The notes below the pieces were generated by a model. The model made no database searches. It saw only the letters and a program-made list of their open reading frames with translations, and was not told the DNA's origin. A stretch of 64,000 bases of DNA from Nannocystis sp. RBIL2 (GTDB lineage Bacteria; Myxococcota_A; Polyangia; Nannocystales; Nannocystaceae), in the NCBI RefSeq assembly GCF_026626745.1, contig NZ_JAPNJW010000002.1, forward strand, positions 620,001 to 684,000, given 5' to 3'. The position numbers were made by a program, and so were the translations under genes. How positions within the stretch are numbered: the first letter of the stretch is position 1; every line of letters begins with the position of its first letter. Of this stretch, positions 33,153 to 41,711 are shown in pieces.

Positions 33153-34144
33153 AGAGCGCCCGCGCCGTCGCCCACACCAACATCGCCCTCGTCAAGTATT
33201 GGGGCAAGCGCGACTCGTCGCTGGCCGATCTCAATCTGCCGGCCGTCGGCTCGCTGTCGCTGACCCTCGATCGCCTGCGCAGCGAGACCGCCGTCGCGCC
33301 GGCCGAGCAGGACTCGTTCCACCTGAACCAAGAGCCAGCCTCGGGCGAGGTCGCGGCCAAGGTCCTGCGCCACCTCGATCGCGTGTGGCAGGCCGCCGGC
33401 CACTCCGGCGCGCGCCCGACCTGCGAGGTCCGCTCGCACAACTACCTGCCGACCGCCGCCGGCCTCGCCAGCTCGGCCTCCGGCTTCGCCGCGCTGACCC
33501 TCGCCGCCGCCGCGGCCTTCGACTACGACCCCGGCCGCCCCGCGCTGTCGGCCCTCGCGCGCCGCGGCTCCGGCTCGGCCGCGCGCTCGCTGTGGGGCGG
33601 CTTCGTCCGCCTCGATCGCGGCGTCCTGCCCGACGGCAGCGACTGCCGGGCCTACCCGCTGCAGCCGCAGTCGTTCTGGGACGTCCGCCTGCTCATCGTC
33701 CACACCGAGAAGGGCCCCAAGGCGATCGGCTCGACCGCCGGCATGCAGCGCAGCCGCGACACCTCGCCCTACTACGGCCCGTGGGTCGACACCTCCGAGG
33801 CCGACCTCGCCGCCGCCGAGGCCGCGCTGGCGGCCCGCGACCTGCCTGTCCTCGGGGACATCCTCGAACACTCCTGCTTCAAGATGCACGCCTGCATGAT
33901 GGCCAGCCGCCCGCCGATCGTGTACTGGCGCGGCGCCACCCTCGACGTCATCCACGCCGTGTGGCGCCTGCGCGCCGAGGGCCTGCGCGGCTACGTCACC
34001 AGCGACGCCGGCCCGCACGTCAAGGTGCTGTGCGCCGTGGACCAGGCCGACGAGCTGGCCGTCCGCCTGCGCGCCGTCCCCGGCGTCCACGCCGTCGACG
34101 TCGTCGGCCCGGGCCCCGATCCGACCGTCGAGGTGTCCGCGTGA
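33149..34144 (+). CDS. mvaD: Diphosphomevalonate decarboxylase
   Basis: Converts mevalonate diphosphate to isopentenyl diphosphate with ATP. The start MKSARAVAHTNIALVKYWGK is the classic N-terminus of the family (NIALVKYWGKRD). TAAGLASSASGFAALTLA is the ATP loop, SGSAARSLWGGFV contains the conserved Ser/Arg, and VTSDAGPHVKVLC carries the catalytic Asp region. Length 331. It overlaps both neighbours by 4 bases. A degenerate 14-bp pair (cores 33845, 33859) lies within. Confidence 0.95.
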   Translation: MKSARAVAHTNIALVKYWGKRDSSLADLNLPAVGSLSLTLDRLRSETAVAPAEQDSFHLNQEPASGEVAAKVLRHLDRVWQAAGHSGARPTCEVRSHNYLPTAAGLASSASGFAALTLAAAAAFDYDPGRPALSALARRGSGSAARSLWGGFVRLDRGVLPDGSDCRAYPLQPQSFWDVRLLIVHTEKGPKAIGSTAGMQRSRDTSPYYGPWVDTSEADLAAAEAALAARDLPVLGDILEHSCFKMHACMMASRPPIVYWRGATLDVIHAVWRLRAEGLRGYVTSDAGPHVKVLCAVDQADELAVRLRAVPGVHAVDVVGPGPDPTVEVSA

Positions 34145-36396
34145 CCCGCCTCGCCGTCTCTGCCCCGGGCAAGGCGTTCCTGATCGGCGAGTACGCGGTG
34201 CTCGCCGGCGCCACCGCCCTCGTCACCGCCGTCGGTCGCCGGGCCGTCGCCGCCGACTGCGACGACCCCGATCGTCCGCCGGCCTCGCCGCTGACCGAGG
34301 CCGCCTACGCGCATGTCCGTCAGTTCCTGTCCGAAAGCGCAGGAACCAAAGCACCTGGCCCATTGACCAGCGTCGACACCGGCTCGTTCGCCGCCGGCGC
34401 GCGCAAGCTCGGCCTCGGCAGCTCGGCCGCCGCGGTCGCCGCGGTGGTCGGCTTCCACCTCGCCGAGGCCGGCCACGACCCCGAGGATCCGGCCGTCCGC
34501 GCGGTCGCCCTGCGCCTGGCCCAGGCCGCCCACGCCCAGGTCCAGGGCGGCGGCAGCGGGGCCGACGTCGCCTGCGCGGTGCTCGGCGGCACCATCGCCT
34601 TCACCCGCGGCGAGGCGCCCGTCCCCGTCGCCCACCCGGCCTGGCTGCACGTCGGCTTCTTCGACGCCGGCGCCCCCGCCGACACTGCTTCGTTCGTGCA
34701 GCAGGTGCGCGCCGCCGGCGAGCGCGACCCCGCCGCCTACGCGGCCGCCACCGCCCAGCTGCGCCGCGCCGCCGAGCTGTTCCGCAGCGGCTACGACAGC
34801 CCTGAGTCCGCCATCGGCCTCACCGCCATCCGCGACGCGGTCGCCCTCCACAACGACGGCCTGCGCGCGCTGCAGCGCCTGAGCGACGCGCCGATCGTCA
34901 CCCCGACGATCGCCGCGATCGTCGACCAGGCCGCGCGCATGGGCCTCGCCGCCAAGCCGAGCGGCGCCGGCGGCGGCGATCTCGTGGTCGTGTTCGCCAG
35001 CCGCCAGGCCGACCTCGACCTGCTCGCCGAGCGGCTGCAGCGCGAGCACGGCCTGTGCGCCATCGGCCGCCTCCCGGTCGCCGCGCCCGGCCTGCGCCGC
35101 GACGAGCGGCCGCCGCTGTCGTCGCGCATGTCGGGCTTCTTCCGCCTCGGCGTCGACGGCCGCCGCGACGCGGTCGCCAGCGCCACCCGCATCGCCCGCG
35201 ACCGCTTCGCCGCGCTCGACCCCGGCAGCCTCGACCTCGGCAGCGCGGACAACCTGATCGAGAACGTCATCGGCACGCTCGAGCTCCCGCTCGCGGTTGC
35301 CACCAACTTCCGCATCAACGGCCGCGACTTCCTGGTGCCGATGGCCGTCGAGGAGGCCTCGGTGGTCGCCGCCGCCTCCAACGCCGCCAAGATGATCCGC
35401 GCCGGCGGGGGCTTCTACGCCCGCAGCGACCCGCCGTGGATGATCGCCCAGGTCCAGCTCACCGCGCCGAAGAACAGCCAATCTGCCGAGCTCGCCGTCG
35501 CTGCCATTCACGCCGCGAGGGCCGACCTGCTCGCCCTCGCCGACTCGGCCCACCCGCGCCTCGTCGCTCGCGGCGGCGGCGCCCGCGACCTGCTGGTCCG
35601 CGTCCTCGCGCCCGACATGCTCGTCGTCGACGTCGTCGTCGACTGCCAGGACGCCATGGGCGCCAACCTCCTCAACACGATCGCCGAGGTCCTCGCGCCC
35701 CGCCTTTCGGACATGACCGGATGGACAGCCGGTCTGCGGATCCTCAGCAACCTCGCCGATCGTCGGCGGGCCCACGTCACCTGCCGCGTGCCTCCGGGCG
35801 CGCTGGCCGGGCGCGGCTTCTCGGGCGCCGCCGCGGCGGCCGGCATCGCCTCCGCCTCGCGCTTCGCCGAGCTCGACCCTTACCGCGCCGCGACCCACAA
35901 CAAGGGCGTCATGAACGGCGTCGACGCGGTCGCCCTGGCCACCGGCCAGGACTGGCGCGCGATCGAAGCCGGTGCCCACGCGTACGCGGGTCTCACCGGC
36001 GCCTACCGTCCGCTCGCCACCTGGCGGGTCGACGCCGACGGCTGGCTGTGCGGCGCGATCAGCCTGCCCGCGGCTGTGGGCGTCGTCGGGGGCGCCACCA
36101 AGGTACATCCCGCGGCCCGGCTCGCGCTCGAGATCCTCGGCCCGACCTCGGGCGCCGAGCTGGGGCAAGTCATGGCCGCCGTCGGACTCGCCAGCAATCT
36201 CGCGGCCTTGCGCGCGCTCGCCACCGAGGGCATCCAGCGCGGCCACATGTCGCTCCACGCCCGCTCCGTCGCGCTCGGGGCCGGGGCTCAGGGCGCGGAG
36301 GTCGACCTCCTCGTCCACCGACTCGTGGAGTCGGCCGAGATCAAGCACGATCGCGCCGTCCAGCTGCTGCGCGAGCTCCGATCCGAAACCCGTTAG
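34141..36396 (+). CDS. Fused phosphomevalonate kinase / class II HMG-CoA reductase
   Basis: GTG at 34141 (overlapping the mvaD stop, GTGA) opens one uninterrupted frame of 751 residues. Residues 1 to about 318 are a GHMP kinase: SAPGKAFLIGEYAVLAG, KLGLGSSAAAVAAV, QGGGSGADVACAVLGG and KPSGAGGGDLVVVF, matching phosphomevalonate kinase. From about residue 325 (SRMSGFFRLGVDGRRDAV) it is a class II HMG-CoA reductase with Glu374 (ENVIGT), Lys588 and Asp595 (HNKGVMNGVDAV) and His702 (GHMSLHARS). No stop separates the halves, so a bifunctional protein is expected; an internal start at ATG 35128 cannot be excluded. The reductase makes mevalonate and the kinase acts two steps later. Confidence 0.9.
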   Translation: MTRLAVSAPGKAFLIGEYAVLAGATALVTAVGRRAVAADCDDPDRPPASPLTEAAYAHVRQFLSESAGTKAPGPLTSVDTGSFAAGARKLGLGSSAAAVAAVVGFHLAEAGHDPEDPAVRAVALRLAQAAHAQVQGGGSGADVACAVLGGTIAFTRGEAPVPVAHPAWLHVGFFDAGAPADTASFVQQVRAAGERDPAAYAAATAQLRRAAELFRSGYDSPESAIGLTAIRDAVALHNDGLRALQRLSDAPIVTPTIAAIVDQAARMGLAAKPSGAGGGDLVVVFASRQADLDLLAERLQREHGLCAIGRLPVAAPGLRRDERPPLSSRMSGFFRLGVDGRRDAVASATRIARDRFAALDPGSLDLGSADNLIENVIGTLELPLAVATNFRINGRDFLVPMAVEEASVVAAASNAAKMIRAGGGFYARSDPPWMIAQVQLTAPKNSQSAELAVAAIHAARADLLALADSAHPRLVARGGGARDLLVRVLAPDMLVVDVVVDCQDAMGANLLNTIAEVLAPRLSDMTGWTAGLRILSNLADRRRAHVTCRVPPGALAGRGFSGAAAAAGIASASRFAELDPYRAATHNKGVMNGVDAVALATGQDWRAIEAGAHAYAGLTGAYRPLATWRVDADGWLCGAISLPAAVGVVGGATKVHPAARLALEILGPTSGAELGQVMAAVGLASNLAALRALATEGIQRGHMSLHARSVALGAGAQGAEVDLLVHRLVESAEIKHDRAVQLLRELRSETR
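34309..34374. repeat. 14-bp periodic array, 5 units, inside the kinase domain
   Basis: Cores CATG 34312, CCTG 34326, CAGG 34340, CCTG 34354 and CAGC 34368 are exactly 14 bases apart. The array encodes HVRQFLSESAGTKAPGPL, a loop between the N-terminal strands and the ATP loop of the kinase. Confidence 0.82.
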
Positions 36397-36515
36397 ACTC
36401 CCGCTCACTTCAGCGGACCCCGAGCGGCCTCGCGCCACCTGCACCAGCAGCACCACCCGCCGCAGCCGCCCCCTAGCTCTCCTCGCCTCGCCTGCTACTC
36501 CTCGGAGAAACCGTC

Positions 36516-37490
36516 ATGGTCAGCGCCACGGAACCCCGCCTCTTCTGCGTCCCTCCGCCCCCTGAAGGCGACCTCGAGGGCCAGCGCGTCAGCTCGCCCG
36601 ACGGCGCCCCGCCCGGGCCGTGGACCCTCGAGACGGCCTACCGCTACTGCGAGCGCATGGCCACCACGCACTACGAGAACTTCCCGGTCGCCTCGCGCTT
36701 CCTGCCGGCGCACCTGCGGCCGAACATCATGGCGATCTACGCCTTCGCCCGCACCGCCGACGACTTCGCCGACGAGCCGCGCTTCGAGGCCCGCCGCGTC
36801 GACGCCCTCGATCGCTGGGAGCAGCTGCTGGTCGCCGCCTACCACAAGGAGATCCAGCACCCGGTGTTCCTGGCGCTGCGCGACACGGTGCGCCGCCACA
36901 ACATCCCGATCGGCCCGTTCAAGGCGCTGCTGACCGCCTTCCGCATGGACCTCACGCAGAAGCGCTACGGCACGTTCGCCGAGCTGCGCCACTACTGCAA
37001 GCACTCGGCCCACCCCGTCGGCCAGCTCGTGCTGTTCGTCCACGGCCACCACGAGCCCGAGCTGCACCGCTTCAGCGACGAGATCTGCGCCGCCCTGCAG
37101 ATCGCCAACTTCCTGCAGGACCTGAGCGTCGACACCCCGCGCGGCCGCTGCTACCTGCCCGAGGAGGACCTCGTCCACTTCAACGTCACCCGCGAGGACC
37201 TGCTCGCCGGCCGCCACACCCGCGCCTTCAAGGAGCTGATGGCGTTCTCGGTGTCGCGCTGCCGCAGCATGTTCCTCCGCGGCTACCCGCTGGTCCGCCG
37301 CGTCGAGCCCGGCCTGTCGATGGAGCTCGAGGCGACCTGGCGCGGCGGCATGGCCATCCTCCAGCGCATCGAGGACCTCGACTACGAGGTGCTCGGCTTC
37401 CGCCCCACCCTCGAGAAGCAAGACATGCTCGGCATCGCCGCGCGCTCGATCTTCTCGTTCGGCCGCCGCTTCCTCCGCGGCGAGGTGTAG
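36516..37490 (+). CDS. hpnC: HpnC: hydroxysqualene synthase (squalene-synthase family)
   Basis: HpnC converts presqualene diphosphate to hydroxysqualene in the three-enzyme bacterial squalene route. The product (324 residues, start MVSATEPRLFCVPPP) contains THYENFPVAS, a typical HpnC signature, RTADDFADEP (first Asp-rich motif) and NFLQDLSVDTPRGRCYLP (second motif). An N-terminal extension of about 35 residues precedes the catalytic fold. It begins 119 bases after the reductase fusion and 7 bases before hpnD. Confidence 0.92.
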   Translation: MVSATEPRLFCVPPPPEGDLEGQRVSSPDGAPPGPWTLETAYRYCERMATTHYENFPVASRFLPAHLRPNIMAIYAFARTADDFADEPRFEARRVDALDRWEQLLVAAYHKEIQHPVFLALRDTVRRHNIPIGPFKALLTAFRMDLTQKRYGTFAELRHYCKHSAHPVGQLVLFVHGHHEPELHRFSDEICAALQIANFLQDLSVDTPRGRCYLPEEDLVHFNVTREDLLAGRHTRAFKELMAFSVSRCRSMFLRGYPLVRRVEPGLSMELEATWRGGMAILQRIEDLDYEVLGFRPTLEKQDMLGIAARSIFSFGRRFLRGEV

Positions 37491-37497
37491 CTGTCCG

Positions 37498-38415
37498 ATG
37501 GCCCAGTTCATGGAACTCGCGCGCACGATCCCGAGCGGCGCCGCGGCCCTGTGGCGGCGGCTGGTGCAGCGCTCCAACTCGAACTTCAAGTTCGCGTTCC
37601 TGTTCCTGGGCCCCGAGCAGCGGGAGGGCCTGCAGCAGGTCTACGAGTTCTGCCGCGTCGTCGACGACATCGTCGACGAGCGCGAGCCGGGGCCCGAGGG
37701 CGAGGAGACGGCCCGCCGCGCGCTGGCCGGCTGGAGCGCCGAGGTCGCGCGGATCTACGGCGACGCCTACGTCGACGACGACCCGCCGCACACCGAGCTC
37801 GGGCGCCAGCTCGCCGAGAGCAACAAGCACTTCCACTACCCGCGCGAGGCCTTCGACGAGATCATCGCCGGCGTGGCGATGGACCTCGACCGCAGCACCT
37901 ACGACGACATGGAGCAGCTGCGGCTGTACTGCTACCGCGTCGCCTCGTGCGTCGGCTTCCTGTGCGTGGCGATCTTCAAGGATCAGCGCGAGCCGGCCCG
38001 CCGCTACGCCGAGCACCTCGGCCTCGCGCTGCAGTACACCAACATCCTCCGCGACGTCGCCGAGGACGCCGCGCGCGGCCGGATCTACCTCCCGCTCGAG
38101 CTGCTGGCCCGCCACGGCCTCCAGCCCGACGACATCTTCAACTACCGCTACGACGGCCGGTTCGTCGGCGCCGCCGCCGACTTCGCCGCCGCGGCCGAGC
38201 GCGAGTACCACGCCGCCTGGGCGCTGCTGCCGGAGATCCAGCAGCGCCGCCTGCTGCCGGCCGAGATCATGGGCCGGACCTACTACGAGATCTTGCAGGA
38301 GATCCGGGCCCGCAACTACAACGTGTTCACCCGCCGCGCCTCGCTGCGCCGCCGCGACAAGCTCCGCGTCGCCTTCCTCGCGCTGGCCCGCGCCGGGGCC
38401 AGCGTCCTGTCCTGA
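37498..38415 (+). CDS. hpnD: HpnD: presqualene diphosphate synthase
   Basis: HpnD joins two farnesyl diphosphates to presqualene diphosphate. The 305-residue product starts MAQFMELARTIPSG. Motifs: SNFKFAFLFLGPEQREGLQ, YEFCRVVDDIVDE (first Asp-rich motif), YCYRVASCVGFL, and TNILRDVAEDAARGRIYLP (second motif). It is 7 bases downstream of hpnC, so they are coupled. Its stop codon lies inside the first units of a seven-unit 14-bp array that fills the gap to hpnE. Confidence 0.94.
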   Translation: MAQFMELARTIPSGAAALWRRLVQRSNSNFKFAFLFLGPEQREGLQQVYEFCRVVDDIVDEREPGPEGEETARRALAGWSAEVARIYGDAYVDDDPPHTELGRQLAESNKHFHYPREAFDEIIAGVAMDLDRSTYDDMEQLRLYCYRVASCVGFLCVAIFKDQREPARRYAEHLGLALQYTNILRDVAEDAARGRIYLPLELLARHGLQPDDIFNYRYDGRFVGAAADFAAAAEREYHAAWALLPEIQQRRLLPAEIMGRTYYEILQEIRARNYNVFTRRASLRRRDKLRVAFLALARAGASVLS

Positions 38416-38496
38416 GCGTCCTGTCCTGAGGGCCATGTCCCCCGGGACCTGTCGCATCGGCCCTGTCCTCTCGAGAATGTCCTTTCCGTCATGTCC
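38403..38496. repeat. 14-bp periodic array, 7 units, from hpnD stop to hpnE start
   Basis: Cores CCTG 38406, CCTG 38420, CATG 38434, CCTG 38448, CCTG 38462, AATG 38476 and CATG 38490 are spaced exactly 14 bases. The last core supplies the hpnE ATG, and the first lies in the final codons of hpnD. Confidence 0.93.
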
Positions 38497-39843
38497 GAAA
38501 GCACCCGCAGCGTCATCGTGATCGGCGGCGGCCTCGCCGGCCTGTCCGCCGCAGTGCGCCTGGCCGAGTCCGGCCGGGTCGTCACCCTGATCGAGGCCAC
38601 CCGCGCCGGCGGAGGCCGGGCTCGCTCGTTCCACGACGCCACCCTCGACCGCGAGGTCGACAACGGCCAGCACCTGATGATGGGCTGCTACCGCGAGACG
38701 CTGGCGTTCCTGCGCGCGATCGACAGCACCGACGGCATCTACTTCCAGAAGAACCTCGAGGTGACGATGGTGAAGCCGGGCGGCAAGCGGCTGCACCTGC
38801 AGTGCCCGGCCCTGCCGGCGCCGCTGCACCTCGCCACCGGCCTCCTGGCGATGCGCGGCCTCGGCTTGCTCGACAAGGCCGCGGCCCTGCGCGCCGGCCT
38901 CATGCTGCGCGGCGAGGTCCAGCGCCCCGACGACAACGAGACCTGCGACAGCTGGCTGCGCCGCCTCGGCCAGACGCCGACCCTGCGCAACGCCTTCTGG
39001 GACCCGCTGATCTGGGGCACCCTCAACGACGACCCGCTGGTGTCGTCGGCGGCGATGTTCACCGCGGTGCTCGACCGCGCCTTCCTCACCAGCCGCGACG
39101 CCTCGCGCCTCGGCGTGCCCAAGGTCCCGCTGTCGCGCCTCTACGTCGAGCAGGCGCTGGCCTTCCTGCGCGCCCGCGGCTGCGAGCTGCGCCTCGGCGA
39201 GTCGGTGCGCGCGCTCGAGGTCGTCAACTCCCGCGTCACCGGCGTGACCCTCAAGTCGGGCGACACCCTCGCCGCCGACGTGGTCGTCTCGTCCGTCCCC
39301 CCGCAAGCCTTCCTGGACATGCTCCCGGGCACCTTGCCGAGCCACCCCGTCTATCAGGACATCGCCCGCCTGCGCCCGTCGCCGATCGTCAACCTGTGGT
39401 TCTCGGTCGACCGCGCCCCGTTCGAGGACCCGTTCATCGGCCTGGTCGCCGGCCCGCTGCACTGGATGTTCAACCGCTCGCGGATCGAGGGCGAGGTCGG
39501 CGGCGAGGTCATGATGAACTGCACGATCAGCGCCGCCCGCTCGTGCGTCGACGACCCGCCCGAGACCCTGCAAGCGCTGCTGCAGTCCGAGCTGCAGCGC
39601 TACTTCCCGGCCGCCGGCCCGCAGGGCCCCAAGATCAAGCGCTTCAAGGTCATCAAGGAGAAGCGCGCCACCATCTCGCACGCCGCCGGCACCTACCACT
39701 GCCGCCCCGAGGTCACCGGCCCCGTGCGCGGCCTCTACATGGCCGGCGACTGGGTCCGCACCGGCCTGCCCGCCACCATCGAGTCCGCGGTCCAGAGCGG
39801 CCACGACGCCGCCAAGGCGATCCTCACCAGCGAGCGCAACTGA
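38491..39843 (+). CDS. hpnE: HpnE: hydroxysqualene dehydroxylase (FAD desaturase family)
   Basis: HpnE is a flavoprotein that reduces hydroxysqualene to squalene, the last step of the HpnCDE route. The start MSESTRSVIVIGGGLAGLSA carries the dinucleotide-binding motif GGGLAGLSAAVRLAE, then GGRARSFHDATLDREVDNGQ. Near the C-terminus is GLYMAGDWVRTGLPATIESA, the second FAD-binding motif of phytoene-desaturase-like oxidases. Length 450 is slightly above usual. There is no clear Shine-Dalgarno sequence other than array bases upstream of the ATG. Confidence 0.93.
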   Translation: MSESTRSVIVIGGGLAGLSAAVRLAESGRVVTLIEATRAGGGRARSFHDATLDREVDNGQHLMMGCYRETLAFLRAIDSTDGIYFQKNLEVTMVKPGGKRLHLQCPALPAPLHLATGLLAMRGLGLLDKAAALRAGLMLRGEVQRPDDNETCDSWLRRLGQTPTLRNAFWDPLIWGTLNDDPLVSSAAMFTAVLDRAFLTSRDASRLGVPKVPLSRLYVEQALAFLRARGCELRLGESVRALEVVNSRVTGVTLKSGDTLAADVVVSSVPPQAFLDMLPGTLPSHPVYQDIARLRPSPIVNLWFSVDRAPFEDPFIGLVAGPLHWMFNRSRIEGEVGGEVMMNCTISAARSCVDDPPETLQALLQSELQRYFPAAGPQGPKIKRFKVIKEKRATISHAAGTYHCRPEVTGPVRGLYMAGDWVRTGLPATIESAVQSGHDAAKAILTSERN

Positions 39844-39859
39844 AGCGCCCCGGCGCCGC

Positions 39860-40027
39860 GAGCTCCGTGCAGCACCTGTCTCGGCGTACGAGCTCGCCGC
39901 TCCCCGCTCGTACGAACCACAGCGCTCGCGCGACTGCACCTGAAGCAATGCGGGCGCGGTGAGCTCTCCGCAGCGACGGTCCCGCCGCACGAGCTCGTCG
40001 CTCCTGCTCGCATGACCGCAGCGCTCG
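39860..40027. repeat. Imperfect direct repeat of about 68 bp, two copies
   Basis: 39860-39928 and 39961-40027 share the order GAGCTC, GCAGC, ACGAGCTCG, CGCTCC and CAGCGCTCG at matching spacing, with scattered differences. It lies between hpnE and the decarboxylase gene; no function is evident. Confidence 0.5.
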
Positions 40028-40091
40028 GGCCGCTCCGCCCTGCCTGCGCCCGCTCTGGCGCCCGCGCGCGACATGGGCGACCCTGCCCGCA

Positions 40092-41354
40092 GTGCCGATC
40101 GCCGTCGACGCCCGTCCTGCTCCCGAACAGCTCGTCGACGCCTTTCGCAAGCTCCGCGCCGCCGGCCACGACGACGAGCCGGCCGTCCTCGTCCACGACC
40201 TCGATCGCCTGCGCGCCAAGCTCGACGACCTCGCCGCAGCCTTCGCCGTCCCGCGCGCGCTGCACACCGTGGCGATCAAGGCCAACCCCCTGATCGGCGT
40301 CCTGCGCGTCGTCGTGGCCGCGGGCGCCGGCCTCGAGGCCGCCTCGATCGAGGAGGTCCACCTGGCCTTGCGAGCAGGTTGCAGCCCCGACCGGATCGTC
40401 TTCGACTCGCCCGCCAAGACCGAGGCCGAGCTGGCCGAGGCGCTGCGCCTGGGCCTGCGGATCAACGCCGACAACTTCGCCGAGCTCGAGCGGATCGCCG
40501 CCCTCCACGGCCCCGCCAGCGCCAGCCGGATCGGCCTGCGGATCAACCCCGAGCTCGCCGAGGCCGCCCTCGCGCTCACCAGCGTCGGCCACCGCGGCAG
40601 CCGCTTCGGCGTCCCGCTGTCGCAGCGCGCCGCCATCGTCGACGCCTTCGTCCGTCACCCCTTCCTCACTGGCCTGCACGTCCACATCGGCTCGCAGGGC
40701 GTCACCATCCCCGAGCTCGTCGACGGCGCCGCTCGCGTGTGGCAGCTGCGGCGCGAGCTGCTCGCTGCGCGACCTGGCCCGATCGACATGTTCGACCTCG
40801 GCGGCGGCCTGCCCGCCCAGTACAGCGACGACGCCCCGCGCCTCACCCCTGCCGCCTACGTCGCCGCCCTGCGCCAGGCCATCCCCGACCTGTTTCGCGA
40901 CGACGTCTTGCTCGTCACCGAATTCGGCCGCTCGCTCCTCGCCGACTGCGGCTTCGTCGTCTCGCGCGTCGAGGTCGTCAAGCCCGGCCCCGTCGCAGTC
41001 CTCCACGTCGGCGCCGACCTGTTCGTGCGCCGCGTCTACCGCCCCCACGAGTGGCACCACGACTTCCTCGCTCTCGGGCGCGACGGCCAGCCCCTCGCCG
41101 GCGACCCCGTCGCCACCACGCTCGCCGGCCCGCTCTGCTTCGGCGGCGACGTGCTCGCCCGCGACCTCCCGCTCCCGCCGCTGTCCGTCGGCGATCACGT
41201 CCTGATCCGTGACACCGGCGCCTACACCCTGTCGATGTGGTCGCGCTACTGCAGCCGCGCGGTCCCCCTGGCCCTCGGTCTCGACCGCGGCGAGGTCACC
41301 GTCCTGCGCCCGCGCGACACCATCGCCGACGTGGTCGCCTTCTGGGGCGGATAG
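40092..41354 (+). CDS. PLP-dependent decarboxylase, diaminopimelate/ornithine (LysA) family
   Basis: GTG start at 40092; 420 residues of the alanine-racemase-type barrel plus C-terminal beta domain. HTVAIKANPLIGVL carries the PLP lysine, GLHVHIGSQGV and DLGGGLPAQY are typical barrel motifs, and TEFGRSLLADCG replaces the usual EPGR. In the C-terminal domain GPLCFGGDVLARD stands where LysA has CESSD: the Cys and Asp are kept, but the two middle residues that contact the substrate differ. The overall fold is certain. The substrate may not be diaminopimelate, so I do not call it lysA. No lysine-pathway neighbour is visible. Confidence 0.82.
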   Translation: MPIAVDARPAPEQLVDAFRKLRAAGHDDEPAVLVHDLDRLRAKLDDLAAAFAVPRALHTVAIKANPLIGVLRVVVAAGAGLEAASIEEVHLALRAGCSPDRIVFDSPAKTEAELAEALRLGLRINADNFAELERIAALHGPASASRIGLRINPELAEAALALTSVGHRGSRFGVPLSQRAAIVDAFVRHPFLTGLHVHIGSQGVTIPELVDGAARVWQLRRELLAARPGPIDMFDLGGGLPAQYSDDAPRLTPAAYVAALRQAIPDLFRDDVLLVTEFGRSLLADCGFVVSRVEVVKPGPVAVLHVGADLFVRRVYRPHEWHHDFLALGRDGQPLAGDPVATTLAGPLCFGGDVLARDLPLPPLSVGDHVLIRDTGAYTLSMWSRYCSRAVPLALGLDRGEVTVLRPRDTIADVVAFWGG

Positions 41355-41711
41355 CACTTCGGACATGTTTTAAATGGCATGCCCCCTCGGACATGTCCCC
41401 ATCGACATGTCCTGAAGCGCGAACCCGCTGCCGGCGGCTCACCTCCCTCGGCTCGCCAGCTCGACCCGCCCGACTTCGCGCGGCCCAGGGAAGACCAGAG
41501 GTTCGACCCGCGCGAGATCACGCCGGAGCGCCGACCTACGCCCCGCCGCCGGCGCCCCCTCGTCCCACCGCGCTTCCGGGCGCACGGCGAGTACGACCGC
41601 GACGCTGGCTGCCCTACCCGCCCGCCAAACCCTCGTTTGCAGCGAGATTGACCCTCCCCCGCCACATTTTTTAAAGTCGTGGATCGGAGCCGCGAGCGAC
41701 ACCCCGCGTCG
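41355..41711. other. 357-bp intergenic region
   Basis: Starts with a four-unit 14-bp array just after the decarboxylase stop. The remainder has no coding signal I trust; a short T-run (TTTTTT at 41668-41673) lies about 40 bases before the next gene without a clear hairpin. Confidence 0.5.
41361..41412. repeat. 14-bp periodic array, 4 units, after decarboxylase stop codon
   Basis: CATG cores at 41364, 41378, 41392 and 41406 are exactly 14 bases apart, beginning 10 bases after the stop codon. All four units have the GGCATG or GACATG form. Confidence 0.88.

Noticed and set aside
33991..36456. An 821-codon minus-strand frame opposite the kinase/reductase fusion
   Set aside because: Antisense shadow of a well-identified gene, with no domain-like sequence.
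37228..40074. A 948-codon minus-strand frame opposite hpnC, hpnD and hpnE
   Set aside because: Covers three clearly identified plus-strand genes and has shadow-type composition.
41660..41680. Intrinsic terminator at the T-run before the STAS-like gene
   Set aside because: The T-run has no convincing GC hairpin directly before it.
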